Shown piece after piece: positions 39,541 to 52,871 of a DNA stretch of 64,000 nucleotides. The notes under the pieces were generated by a model, which worked only from the letters and a program-made list of their open reading frames with translations, searched no databases and had not been told where the DNA came from. How positions within the stretch are numbered: position 1 is the first letter of the stretch; every line of letters begins with the position of its first letter. The position numbers and the translations under genes are program-made. Source of the stretch: Callipepla californica brunnescens (taxonomy: Eukaryota; Chordata; Aves; Galliformes; Odontophoridae); NCBI GenBank assembly GCA_023055505.1, contig JALIRH010000002.1:38201733-38265732 (forward strand), read 5' to 3'.

Positions 39541-40258
39541 GTAAGTTGAAGTGAGTAAGAGGGGTGTGAGAAACAAGCACAGAATGTACATAACTGTTAG
39601 CAGGAGAGGGAAAAAAAAGGACTACAAAGAGAGAAAGTGAGTCTAACGTGAATTATTTGTTTTTCTACATCCATAATTCTCTCTGAATATTAAAGAACCT
39701 TTTGCTAGGAACAGTTCTTAGAATTTCTGGCTGTGGCAGGAGGTTTTAACATCAGAGCATAGACTCTTGCTCTACTCTAACTCTACAATGTGAGACTTGG
39801 TAATAAAGGCCTAAGTGTATCTTAATGGTCTACTATAGACTTTCCTCATAAACTTGAATAATTAACTTTCTTTTCTTTGGTTTCAGAGAAACCCTCTGCC
39901 TTGTTCATTCACAGAAGAAACAGAAATCAACCTGAAATTAGCACATGACGAGCAATCGTCTCTGTCAATCCATCAGTGTAGCATAGACCCTAGAAGAGCT
40001 AACTTAGTCTGCTACAAATGTGCAACTGCTGTTCAGAAAAAGTTGCTGGTGGCTGAGTACTAGTTCTCTCATGCTGGCCTCTGCACAGCATACAGAATAC
40101 AGTCTTCTGTATTCCCAGACTGGTGGGAACACCAGTGAAACACTGACATTTTTTTGCATTGAAAGAAGCTTGAGATTTCCCTGCTCAAATATGTTCAGAA
40201 CTAACAACCACAGCTGCAGATTTCTTATTTCCTTTCTCACTGCACAATAAAATTCATT

Positions 40259-40325
40259 ATGGCCAAATTCTTTGTACTATAGTGAATTCCACTTCATTGA
40301 CTTGAGTGAATCAGTGTATGCTTAC
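40259..40325. repeat. Ancient amniote repeat related to the CATTGACTT family
   Basis: ATGGCCAAATTCTTTG (from 40259) and TTCATTGACTTGAGTGAATCAG (from 40293) match, loosely, an amniote repeat with GGGCCAAATTCTG ends and a CCATTGACTTCAATGGAGT core. Only one arm and part of the core are readable, so the assignment is tentative. Confidence 0.3.
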
Positions 40326-43300
40326 AAAACTCTTATCATACATTCTCCACAATGGTCAGTATAAATTTCTGGGTGTGGTTTAAAGAATAATCAAAACATT
40401 ACTTGAGGATAAATCTCCATTTCCAAATTCTCATAAGTCACCATAAATCTACTTCTCATGATGTACATTCCAGGATTTTTCTGAAAAACTGGACGAAAAT
40501 CATTCAGATCCTTTCTATCTCAGTTCTCTGGCTATGAAATAGGGATCTCCTTTGGTCTTCCAGCTTGTGCATGGTTCTTGTCTGTCTAAACTCCAGATTC
40601 TTTTGAACGCATCTCTTTTCTGTACTGGTTAGCATATTAGAACTCATGTTGAGAAACAGTTTTCCATGCTCTGGTAACAGCAACAACAAGAACAATCAAG
40701 TCCTCAGGTGTTTTTACAGAACTTTAAAATACACTTACTATCATCTTTGGCATAAAAAAAAAAAGAAAAAGGTAGAAATGCCCTACTAGCTCACAGTGAC
40801 TTCTGCAAAGTTTAGGATGAACCAGTTCTTTGCACAAGCTGAAAGCATCTCATAAGGATTTTGCTGGGGGATAGCAGCTTTGCGAAATCTTAGTACAGCC
40901 GAAAAATCATTAGGAGACTGGAGCAACATGCTTTCTTAGTAAAGTCTTAGTATAAACTGTGCTACAGTGAACTGATATGAGGGCTTTTGCAAATGTCTCT
41001 TGAAAGGCTTATACTAGAAGCCTCTGAGAAATGTGACCTGTCAAAGAAGACAATAACCATGAAAAGACAAGAGACCTTATAATTTTAAGTTTTCTTCATA
41101 GCTTTGCCACATTCTGGTGTTTTATAGCACTAGCAAAATATGACATTTGGCTTTTTCATGAGACTTTGTTTCCCAGCTTGTGGGAATACCACAAAAGAAC
41201 CAGATGACATGATATCTGGCAATAAATGTGGCTCACTTAGGAATTAAAAAAGCAAATGAAAATCAAAAAGCAACTTACATACTGAGTTACTCAATTGTAT
41301 ATGTGGTCCATCCAAATTTCATTTTCTCCCCTTTCCTATCTGCCTTTTTCTCTCCCTTTTGAATCTCACAGGATTATGCACAGAGCCCTAGCAAGATTTC
41401 AGTCTTGCTCATGCATGTAGAAACCTGATTAGAGGATCAGTTTTAGCCAAGTGGCTATGACAATGGCCAGTGCCTATTAACTGTATAACGCCAATGAGTG
41501 GATAATCTAATTGCCACAAAGGAAAGGTTAACCAGTCTTTGCTGCTTCTCTCTCTACTACCCTTCAGTCTGGCACTAGAGTCTTTAGCCACAGACACAGA
41601 AATTGTTCTGTAATGACAGGCATCGTCAAATATAAACAGTTGGTAACCCTAAAATTAGACCTGACGGTTCTCCTTTGGTTTGGGGATGTATTTTATTATA
41701 CCTTCCAACTGGCAAGCAAAATGTAAAGCTAATTTAACCCATTACAAGACACTTTTATCTGACGGCTGGGCCTGTTGCTTAATGTTCATTCTCTTCATTC
41801 TTATGAGGACTTTTGCCAGCACAGAAATAGAATTTAGCTAAAGCTAGCTGAAAATTTTCCACCTAAAAGATATTCTAGCAGAATAGTGGAGTTTACGATT
41901 AAGCAAGGATTTTTACATCTGAAGTTTCTCCCACCTTCAGGAAACTTCATCGTCCAAGTGACTAGACAGAAGAACCATTCTGCAATAATTTTCAGTTTTC
42001 AGTTGCAAGTTATAATGGACAAAGACTTCTGCAACATCCTTCATGGGACAATTGGAAAGAGATCCTGTGATTACACTACTGGGATACATGCTGCCAAACA
42101 CTCAAACATTACATACACCACTTCGAATTAATTCTCTATTTCCCAGTCTGAAATTTTGTTTTGATTGTCGTTAAAATTTGAAATGTTCTCTGAAGAATAA
42201 TCATCGAAAGGGAACACAACTAGTTGTAAATTTTACCCCAGCCTAGAAGCAGACCTTTATCTTCCAAACTAGATATGCATGTCTGAACATAGGTCACTTG
42301 TATTTAGGCATTTATAACTTGAATCTTTTACACCTGTATTTTGTGTTTTGGTTTTTTTTTTCTTTTACTCCATGATTGTGTATTTAATTTTAAGAAAACA
42401 TTCCCTATTTGACAATTCAATATTCATTCTCTCTTCTCATGTGACCATCATTACTTGAGGCACATGACTATCTCAGATGTACTGCCAGATGCTGTTAACT
42501 TTTCATTTACTTTTCTTGTGCTTGTGTAGACTGTTTGGATACAAAGCTGAATCCCTCCTACAGGAATTGAGCAAAGTGAAATTCTCAGCCCTTCTATCAC
42601 TCTTTTTTTTTTCCCAGCTCTATATTTAGTTCAAATGCTAACAGTGTCTGAGGGTCAAGATTTTTGTTCTGACATTCATTAAAGGGTGTAACTCATAGAG
42701 TCATGGGATATTCTATTAAAACTGCTAATTAGGGAAGAAATAGGTGGGAATCACACATGCATATTGGTCACAGGGAAAGTTGGCAGACTCGAGAAACCTT
42801 GCACTGAGTACAGAATGAAATGGCACATCGTGAGTCATACGCTGAAATCGCTTCTAGCTGGGAGTAACACACATCTGGCAGAGATGAATGACAGATGATG
42901 AGATACCTTTCTCTGCTCTAAGCCTATCAGAAACCTCATGACTGGCTTCTGGTTCTCATGACTGTTAGCAATAACAGTACACAGGCAGGAAGAGTCTGTT
43001 GAAAGTATTTCTTCAGATTTCAATTCAATGGCTTTTCCCAGAGTGGCGATTGGCCAAATCCAGTCTGCAGAGCTGTTGGACATCACGTGGGACCTCGTGC
43101 AGCTCCCAGAACATCAAGGCCTTCCAGTGTCTCCTCTCCGCAGCCATTCATCTGATTTTTACTTCAGCTTTTCAAGGCAGAAAACTCCTGCTCCTTGGCA
43201 CAGTGAAAGGTGGAAAATGGCCTGTTTCATGATATCAGAGTCTGTTCACTCACTTTAACAAACTAGAAGCTATAATTTAATAGTGATCATCTGCAACATC

Positions 43301-44033
43301 CTTTAAAGAGATCTGAGTTAATTATTTCACTTTCACTTCATTTTCTGTAGCTTTTTTAATGTGAGGTTGTAGCACTGAAATCCAACAGTATTTCTCTGAA
43401 ATGTTCATATCTTAAAGGCAACCACCCCACAAAGGTTAAAATACCTCATTCTGGGAGCATGATGATAAAAATGAAATGGTTTACTACTAATTTAGTTTTT
43501 GTATCATCTACTGAAAAGGAGATAGACAAATCTTTGACAGCTTTTGAAACTTGGTCCTTTGATCTCTTTCTTGCCTCAGTTTCCAAAACAAAAAGGCAAA
43601 CATGCTGTTTAGAAGCAAATGAGGGCTGTTTCAATGTACAGATGATTTCATAGTAGTTTGGTGAGTTTTCCTGTTATCTCCAGGTATACAAAACACTGTA
43701 CATTTAGTAAAGCAAGAATCATATATACATGGCAGTCACACAGACTATTTTTCAAATTTAACCTTGAATCTGAATAGTCCAGACACTGAACATCAAAGTA
43801 GAGCCTTGTGGAAATTTTTCAATTAAATGTTTTTTGGGATTCTTTTCTTCATTAAAAACAAACAAACAAAAAACATACTTTCCTTGAAACCTACAGTATT
43901 TTGGGGAGTTTTCACTAAGTTTGTTTTAAGAGAAGTTTCTCAGGTCAAAATAAAAGAGAACTGGGTAGAGAGGGAGAAAGAGAGATTAAGAAATAGCTGG
44001 GAACTACTGTGGAAACACTGACCCAGTCTGCCC

Positions 44034-44168
44034 TTTTGGTTAGGTCCTGTTAGGAGTGCGGGAAAAGCTGAGTTCATGTTTCAGCTCCACCTGCTTCAGA
44101 ACAGGGACTTGGACCTATGTTTCTTACATCCCAGGTAATTACAATGTCTGCTAGGTGAGCTGTGCCAC
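44034..44168 (-). mobile_element. Ancient tRNA-derived SINE-like repeat (antisense)
   Basis: CAGGGACTTGGACCTATGTTTCTTACATCCCAGGTAATT resembles the antisense form of an amniote repeat reading GGGATTCGAACCTGGGTCTCCCACATCCCAGGTGAGTGC. On the minus strand it has a degenerate Pol III B box (GGTCCAAGTCC against GGTTCGANTCC) preceded by ACCTGGGATGTAAGAAACATA. The A-box region (near 44160) is decayed. This looks like a tRNA-related SINE head and is not a functional tRNA. Confidence 0.45.
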
Positions 44169-46207
44169 ATGAACACTATCTGGAATGTTAAAATTGTTTT
44201 ATTCTATGTACGAATTCATCTTTCTTTGTTACAAAGATTTGATGTCTACAACATCACTGTCTTTTCTATGGACCTCTGGCTAGCCTGGAGGAGAACTCTC
44301 TAGCACATAAAAAATGTAAGGACTTGATTCTGTGTTCATGAAGAATAACAAAAAAAAGATATATTGCAAATATTTTTCAGGGGCAGAATTTCAGGAATTC
44401 AAGGTATAATATGTAGATGCAAAATGCTTCAGTTTGGTTCTAGACTTACAAACAGAAGTTTTTAGTTGAATAAATGGATCTTGATCCCATGCATCACTGT
44501 TCATTGCCTGGCTGTGTTCAGTGTCATTTTTAGTGTACTTCTAGAGTGTATGTAAAACACCACTGAAGTAGGATACGCAGAGGAATCCAGTCCAACCTTC
44601 TTTTGAGTGATTGTCATGGCAGCAGCACCAATTTGAAAGAATCTGTACTTCATAGTCACATTGCATCTAACATCTACACAAACACATATCAAGGTCTGGG
44701 CACATACTTCCGCTCTGTAGTTCTGTCCTTTTTTGCTGTACAAACTACAGCAGTAAATATTCCTTGTCTGCCTCCTTGCAGGGACCCTAGTGCTGTGAAT
44801 AGGCAGGTCTATTAAAGGGTTCAGAAGAACATTTAGAACCAGAGAGCAGCCAAACAAAATAATAATTTTGCTCCTCTTAGAGGTATTGGGAAAATATTCT
44901 GGTAACTGTATCCTGTAATTGTGATGAAATCCTTATGTCACAAAAAAAAAAAAAAAATTAACATAGAGGAATTCTCTTAATGCAGAAAGTACAATGCTTA
45001 AAGAAACATCCTATTTAATGATCACTATATTATCTTTGCCTGGAACAATTATGTTTAAATCTGCTTCTGGTGAAAAAAAATCAAGCTAGCTCTGCTGAGA
45101 AAGAAATGGACTCATGCTTCTGTTCACAAGGTCACACACAATCCTTGACTAGAGTACTTTACTTTAAAAGATATCTCATAACTAGATTCTTCAGACAACA
45201 AATCCTCCCTATTCCTGTCATAATAGTCTCAACAGTCATAATAAATTCTTTTTTTTTTTTTTTTCTTTGTTAGCGCCTTTGATATCACCATTACAGGAAG
45301 ATTTTATTTTGCTTTGTACTGATTTTGACATGAAAATGTCACGTCAAAAATAACTGGAAAATAAAGTGATATTTCAATCCAAGTTATATTATTTGCTGGG
45401 TAATCCTAACATACATAAGAAATTCAGGTATATTTGCATATATACATATATACTCTTGAAGTATCACTATTGTAGCATTTTAGCAAGCCATCAGTATTGC
45501 AGTATGAAGGAACAGTAGGGCAGCTTGCTCTCACTCAATGCAACAGCCTGTGAAAGAAGAAGGAAGAGAACTTCTTAGATGCATCCTTTACTGAGTACAA
45601 TAATGCTGGGTGTCTAGAAATAGGCATGACAACCAGCTCAGTGTAGCAAGAAGAAGCTAAAGGCCTCCAGGCAACAAGTGCAATTGATTAGAAAATGAGA
45701 ACAACATTGCAAGTACCCTGCACAGAAGATGAAAAGGCAGAGGAGTTCAATGCACGTTCACAGACTTTGTGCAAGAATGTACATGTAACTCGCAAACAGG
45801 TTGTACCACACCATGAACAGCAAGTGCTGGCTGCAAAGTATATCATCCTGATAGACCCTTAAAGACAATGGAAGCACAATTGGACAAGCCAGGTATTGCA
45901 TTCATTACACACAAGTTTTTCTGAGCTTTGTTTGGTGGGTTTGTCCTGAGCAGCAGCCAATGTTAGTTACTTCAGTGAGGAGGAGGGGATAGTGTTGTGA
46001 TCTTAGAGATAATCAAGCTTGAATGTCAGACTTGGGCTGTACACTATTTGCCCTTCCTTCTTCAGATCTATTCTAAGTATAAATCTTGATTCCAGAAAGG
46101 CAGGCTGAACTTCTGCTTTGGTCATCGGATTGCAGGACCTTGGCCTGTAACAAGATGAGGAGAGGGCTAAGTGAAGAGTTTATATTCCCCCAGTATGTTT
46201 TATCCCC

Positions 46208-47316
46208 CCTCTGATTAACAATGATGGAGAACTGGCTTCTTCAGACATAGAAAAAGCTGAGGTGCTCTGTAAGTACTTTGAACTGGACTTCACTGCTGGC
46301 CAGGCTCCCCATGTCTGCCAGGACCCTGAACCTCAAGGTGTGGGTGAGATGAGCGGATTCCATCCCACTGTAACAGTGGAACAAGCCCGAGAACTCATCT
46401 TGAAAGTGAATATATGTAAATCCATGGGGCGGGATGATGTGCATATCCCAGGGTTCTGAGAGAGATGGATGATGTGGCTGCCATATGTGAAAAATCATGA
46501 CTGTTGGGTGAAATCCCCGGTGACTGGAAAAATGGAAATATTACTCCCATTTTTAAGAAAAGGAGAAAGGATGACCTGGAGAATTAAAGGCTGGTGAGCC
46601 TCACCTCTGTGCCTGGAAAGATCATGAGGCAGATCTTCCTGGTTACCATGTTAAGGCACATACAAAACAAAGAAATGATCTGAGACAGCCAGCATGGCTT
46701 CACCAAGGGCAGATCTTGCCTGACCAATCTGATGGCCTTCTATGATGGAGTGATGGCACTTGTGGACAGAGGAAGGGCAATGAATATCATCTACCTGGAC
46801 TTGTGCAAAGCCTTGGACATGGATCCTCACCACATCCTCTCTAAATTGGAGAGGTGTGGATTATAAAGATGGACTGTTTGATGGATTAAGAACCGGTTGG
46901 CTGGCCACAGCCAAAGGGTTGTGATCAGTGGTTCTATGTCTGGGTAGAGGCTGGTCACAAGTGGTGTCCCTCGAGGGTCAGTCTTGGGACCAGTGCACTT
47001 CAACATCTTCATCAATGACAGAGATGATGGAATAGTTTAAAACTAAGACAGGTGAGATTTAGGTTAGATATTAGGAGGAAGTTTTTCACTCAGAGGGTTC
47101 TGACACATTGGAACAGGCTGCCCAGAGAAACTGTGGATGCCCCATCCCTGAAGGCATTGAAGGCAAGGCTGGATGTGGCTCTGGGCAGCCTGCTCTAGTG
47201 GTTGGCAACCCTGCCCATGGCAGGGGGGCTGAAACTAGAGGATCTTTGAGGTCCTTTTCAACCCAGGCCATTCTGTGATTCTATGATTCTACGATTCTGT
47301 GATTCTGTGATTCTAT
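46208..47316 (+). mobile_element. CR1 LINE with internal deletion, ORF2 remnant joined to 3' UTR
   Basis: ORF2 remains include INNDGELASSDIEKAEVL (from about 46217), [33 protein letters not shown] (about 46700), YLDLCKALD (RT motif A, about 46792) and [17 protein letters not shown] (about 46960; usually PQGS). They are split by frameshifts and stops. Right after INDRDDG (about 47030) the sequence jumps to CR1 3'-UTR sequence (GGTGAGATTTAGGTTAGATATTAGGAGG, GAACAGGCTGCCCAGAGA, GGTTGGCAACCCTGCCCATGGCAGG). The FADD active-site segment and thumb are therefore missing. The tail is about six or seven ATTCTGTG/ATTCTATG units, the longest in this window. Inactive copy. Confidence 0.92.
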
Positions 47317-49399
47317 GTTCTATTTACATACAGAACCACTTAATTAGGAATTTTGGACTACTAAACCTTTAAGGCAGTGGCTACTCTTCTGCATCAGTCA
47401 CACTTCTCAACAGTATGAGCTATCCGTCAAGAGCACTGCACAGTCAAAATGTGTACAGGAGAGGGTGCAGCTCATTTCAAGATTCAAAAGAAATTGTGGG
47501 TCTAGGAATAGCAGAAGGAGCCACCTGTAAATGCTTTCACAGGCATTTTCCAGCTCACAATTGTACTGGCTGGGACAAGTGTGCTAATGGGCATCCACCA
47601 GGGATCCCAGCAGTGCTGTTGTGAGATGCACCTACTGCAGATATAATCTCCTAACAGTGGGGAACATGTGTAGCCAGCACTCACAGTCACTATAGAAGGT
47701 GCAGGTGACCTCTTAAGGAGTCACTTGTGGAACAAAAGTTGATTATTTCCTTGAATGTGTATGAATTCCCTGAACAACAAAACTCCAACCCTTATCTGAC
47801 ATAACTTGACACAACAGCATGCAAAATCAGAGCATTTCTGTAGTCAGACCTAAGACTGGGGACAGAAAATTTCATTTTGGAAAGGTACTCTACATGAAGT
47901 TCAAATCTGTGTAAGACTTCCAAGATTGTACATCCACATTCTGAAGAAGTTAAACCTTTTGAATTCTATCCCAGTGAGAAGCTACTATCAGCTTTTGATA
48001 GCTTATGTTCTCAGGGCTGCCTAAGAATAGTGAAATAAAAACAATTTTCTTCACTTCATAGCAGGTAGGGTTGGTCAAAGAAGTTCTAGATTTTTTTTTT
48101 AAACAAAAACAACTATTTAGGAGAGGAAAGGGGTTGGCAAGGTTTGTGAAAGATGTTCTTTATTTTCCCAAATGAAAGGGAAAACCAAAACCTTTCTAGG
48201 CTTACATGTAAAGCATGGAGATGGGAGTGGCAAGTGGGGAATGAAGTCGTAGTTTGATGTGAATTGGAAAAACAATTTCAGAATCCTTTTTTTTTTCCAA
48301 AGACAAGAGAATTCATATCTTGCCCATCACACCTCCTAGTTAGTGCCCCATCTCCTGAGAATCTTTAGGGACCTGGATTTGGAAATGGGAATACTAACTG
48401 GCAGGCTTGAATAAAGTGCTGTCTAGAAAGTGATATAGTAAAAGTAATTATTTTCCACCTCTTTTATTTGTTTTGCATTTGCTAAGTGCTCATCTTAGCT
48501 ACCACTCTGATCTACATTATGTTGTTTTATTCCAAAGGGATTTTCTCATTTTTAAAACTGCAGACACATAGGTAGATGCAGGTCCAGATATCCCTAGCGC
48601 ATTAAGTGATGCCTTCAGCCAGCTGAAAACTCTTTTTGATCTCTCTGATAATACCAGGCAAGCACTGATCTGAAAAGGCAGATTACCACCAAGGATTAAG
48701 CAGTACAATAGCATGCTGAGAATGCAAGAGAATGATGAGGTTTAGCAAACAAGCTTGGAACATATTTGAACTCAGCGTCAAAAACCAAAGGAAGACATAG
48801 GAAGAGAACTGGGGGTGTAGGGAACTGACCTGAAAAATGTTATGTGAGAGAGGGCAAAATTGTCTAATTACTAGATTTTTAACTTAAAATCAGGACTCAG
48901 CTGGTCAAGAAAACATTCTGTACAAAAATCTCTTCTCAGCGCTGAAGGCACAGTCCGAATGGACACAGAGTCTCAGCTACACTTTAATTGTCTTGAGACT
49001 ATCCTTTCAGGCATGTGGCTGCAGCAGGTCACACTGCTGTTGCTGCTGTCCTCAGGCAGTAAGGCATAGTGAAGACAGGGCTTTACAAAGACTTTTTTTT
49101 TAAAGAGCTTTTTTTTTCTTTCTTTTTTCAGGACTAGTCACAGTAAATAGAGTGGTTATTTGGTATGTGAGATAAGAATTGGCCAACATCATTTGAACAC
49201 ACTAGTTTTCTTTCAGTGTTTTGTCACTTGACCAGTTTAATGCTAAGGTTAAAAAGTTCTTACACAACATGTATCCACCCTCTTGTGTGTCAAAAATGTG
49301 AGGAATGTTTGCCAGAAACAGCAGCTTGCGTACAATTCCTGTCACCAAAGCCCAAAGCTGAAATGGCTAACGTTTCCTGAATCTGTTTAGCTCACCTAC

Positions 49400-50000
49400 G
49401 GAGACAGAGCTTGTCATGCCTGTGTGCAAACAGAAGCAGAGTCATTAAAACTGGAGCAGTTCTTGGGCAAGCTCCAGTTTGCATATTACATATTCATAAA
49501 TAGCTGTGTTAGAATGGCTTCCAACAGTGCAAACGTCAATGGAGCCTGCTGGAGCAAGCCTCAGGTATGCCATCTATGTCTCTGATTGCCTGGAGTTCAG
49601 AGGAACTTGCTGAATGTATTACCAACGAGAATGAAAAGGCTTGCATCAGGGTAGCAGGCCAGGTACGACTGCTGGCTATGTAAGAGGACGTATCAGTACC
49701 AAACTGTTTCACAGCTGTAATTTTTAAACTCATTTGTTGTTTGTGTAACGCTTGAGAACCTCCAACAGAAATATTTCATCCTGTTGTTCTTTCAAAGAAC
49801 ACGTATTATATGTTATAAAAAAAAATGTTCATTAGGGCTTGGCTAATAGCACTGATTATTTGTTTATTTTCACTCTGTGCAGCCTATTTAATTGTGTATA
49901 CGCATGGCTATAATTACCACTTTGAAATGCAAATGCACAGTTACTAAGGATAACCCTTCTTGTTTTCAAGTAGCTAACACTCCTTTTTCATAAATGCTAA
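49400..50000. promoter_or_regulatory. Enhancer-like block with a 10-bp perfect hairpin (unverified)
   Basis: The AT-rich, non-repetitive sequence looks like conserved non-coding DNA. AAACTGGAGC (49448-49457) and GCTCCAGTTT (49471-49480) are perfect inverted repeats around a 13-nt loop, followed by GCATATTACATATTCATAAAT. Further on are TAATAGCACTGATTATTTGTTTATTTTCA (forkhead-like TGTTTATTT) and GGCTATAATTACCA (homeodomain TAATTA-type). There is no open frame of interest. Function is inference only. Confidence 0.25.
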
Positions 50001-52150
50001 CTATATCATAAGATCCCAGTAAAAGAGCACAGTTTAAGCTCTCCCCACATTACAATGGCTGTCTCCTGTTCCAAATTACCCTCTCTGCCACTGCCATAGC
50101 TTCCTTCAATTTATCACATGTCAGAGGCCCTAGGCAAGGGCCATGAGGTCATCTGACCAAAGTACTGGCCAGCTTACAGCTGAATGTACACCAAGACTCC
50201 TCTAACTGATAGGAAGAAGAGTGAGTGCATTTTGTGCCAAACAGTGTCTCATCGAGGCTCCGACTCCACTTGTAACCTACACATAGAAAGGCCTGTGTTG
50301 GTACAGAGTAATTTGTTACTCTCAGTTATACACCAGATAGTTTATTGCTATTTATTTCCACCCACAGATTGCTCTCAGATTTTCCTCTGGGACGGGATTT
50401 GCTTCCTAAAGGGAAGATTTAGGGATTTGACTAAGCAGTGTGAGCGGCAGAAGATATCACATAACAATGGCTTTACTTCCTAAATGTCAAACTCACAAAG
50501 TGCTTTCAAAGTAACTGCACCAACCCACCTTCCTTTTTGCATCATTTCCCCTTGCCCCCAATCAATTAACAACTTCAGTGGTTACCCATGGAACTTTCTC
50601 TTTCAACAGCATTTTTGTGAACAAATATTTGCTTGTCCCTTTATTCACAGAGAGCACATTAAAGCATCATGCCAGTTACAGTGTGGGCTGTCTTTGAACA
50701 GATGTTATGAATACTGTTCTGCAGGATTTGCCTAGCAGTAGATGAGAACAAGTAATGAGGAAACTAGGAACATGGGTAACGAGGCCAGAAGGTGTGGAAG
50801 CTTTCCAGGAGCAGTGGGAGCTGGGTGGAGAAAACATGACTTACCGATATACAGCCATGAACCTTCCTCAGACTTTATTTGTTCTTCTTAATGGTCACTC
50901 TCAAGAAAAGGTATTCATCAGGGCTCATTCCCTTGAGAATTAATTTTCCTTTGAGGTAAACACAGGCATATAGACCTCCGCATAAATCTTGTAATTCCAT
51001 AAACATGATATATAAGAGAGGGAAAAGATTTGGGATTCATCCATCTTATTTATTTAAATGGGGGAAAAAAGGATAAACTGTGACCTTGTAATCAGATTGC
51101 ATACTTGTAATTGCCGCCTTCTCTGAGCCACAAAGAGCTCCTTCACCTGTGTGTTTCCTCAACCAGTTTCTTATTTGTTCTGTATAAAACATATAAAGAT
51201 ACTTAATGGGCAAAATTGTAGAAGGATTCTTCTTATCTCTTAGCGGGCAATATGGCGAGAAGCAAAACCACCCAAAGAATTATTTCAATCAGTGGATGAA
51301 CAGATGATATCTCAGTTCAGCTTCAATCCCTATCCAGTGGTACTTCAGTAGAAATACCAGCAAAGCAGCACACAAATAACATACATATCTTGTAGATTAC
51401 ATAATTTGTTTGGAAATGTTTTTGTACAGTTAAATAAACTTCAGAAAACTACAGTGGAGCCTTCTTATAAATTAGCTCTAGTGCCTAAAATCCCATGAGC
51501 TATGAAATGTTGAAAAAGAAAAAAAAAAAGAAATTAAATACATAGTGTTGCTGAGCAACACAGCTCACTCTTAAACAACTTTCCCTTGTATGAAGTGCCC
51601 GAGAAAGGGACTACTGTGGAGTCTGTGTAAGTACTTGCCCTATGGGTAGTGCGATTTTGTTACAATCCTTCAAAAAAACAGCTACACAGACTGTTACTGA
51701 ATTCAATTATAGGAAGTCTCCAGGGTTATTCCATTACCTCTGCCTTTAGCTCACAGTTTCAAATCAAAACTTTAGCTGTTCTTTTTTTTTTTTTTTCATT
51801 CATTAAAATACTGTGATATGAACTTTCATATGAAATGGATCAGAAATTCTCTAGTTTCAACTGAATGCATGCGGTTTATTTTACAGACTTCTGCTAGGTG
51901 CCGCTTACATCTCCTACTGCTCTGCCCTGAAGTGGGTCTGAGTCAATGCCATATCACAGCTCTGTGCAAACATCAGCCCCAAGAGAATCAGCCTCATCTT
52001 GCGAGCTCAGAGCCCCAGAAATGTCCTCAATTATTTAAAAAGTGTAATTTCCCACAAATCAGCAATCTTGCTTGTTATTATGTTCTCAATGACACCAACA
52101 CACTTAGGGGGGTTGCATTACATTGCTCAGTGCTGACTTCAGCTTCCGCC

Positions 52151-52190
52151 CATCTGCATTTCATCTGCATGCATCTACATGCATCTGCCA
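52151..52190 (+). repeat. Short tandem repeat of CATCTGCATG-like units
   Basis: About four degenerate copies of a 10-12 bp unit (CATCTGCATT, CATCTGCATG, CATCTACATG, CATCTGCCAC). The array is short and imperfect, and one unit creates TGCATG. It lies in an open frame without recognisable protein similarity. Confidence 0.7.
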
Positions 52191-52871
52191 CATGGTTTAT
52201 AAGGACAAGGAAGGGGTTAACTCAGGGAGCAGGTGGAAAGCAACCCAGCTGCAAAAAGACTTAAAAAAAAACATAGCAGAGAGCCTGAAAGAGGCCAGCA
52301 GGCAGGCAGGGAGTGGTGATGAGGGCCTCTGTGTGGTGGGGGCTGCTAGGGCCACCCTGGTGTTGGAGAGCAGCCGGGCTGGTGCCCTGAGTGGAGCAGG
52401 TGTCTCCTGGCAGCATCAGGTGTGGCTTCAATCTGTGGCTAGAGCCTGGTGGGAATGGGGCATAGTGGAGTGGGAATGCTCTTTGGGGAGAGAACCTGTT
52501 TGCAGGGTCCAGTCCACCTAGGCTTTAGCTCTCTTCTGCTTCACCAGAAGCTTGCAAGAGAGGAAATTAACCTGGCTGAAGCAATATCATACTTACAGCT
52601 TGATTTTTTAAAAGTCTTTAGGCTCTTTCTGCCTATAAATATGGGAAATGAGTGTCTAGATACCACTTTAAAAACTGGGTCTTTCTAAAAACTCCTCCCT
52701 CAGACCAAACCAGAGCCAAGCTTTCTGCTGAGGATTGAAATGCTATAAATGAACCTTCTATGCTGTTGCTTTCAGCTTCAGGCACCTCATCCAGACTGAA
52801 AAGGAATGAAAGGTTTGAAGGAAGTCAAGAGTTGGAGAGGAACAAAGCAGTCCTGTGGCCATAGTGCAGGA

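Larger units (their letters stand above)
29371..46207. other. Mostly unique DNA, no complete gene
   Basis: Besides the separately listed repeats, the GC patch, the enhancer-like block and the 63-nt exon candidate, I see only AT-rich sequence, homopolymer runs (31741-31757 T; 44942-44957 A; 45249-45264 T) and short chance open frames. Confidence 0.55.

Noticed and set aside
51818..52264. 148-codon open frame on the plus strand
   Set aside because: Includes the CATCTGCATG tandem repeat and reads as non-coding. No family recognised.
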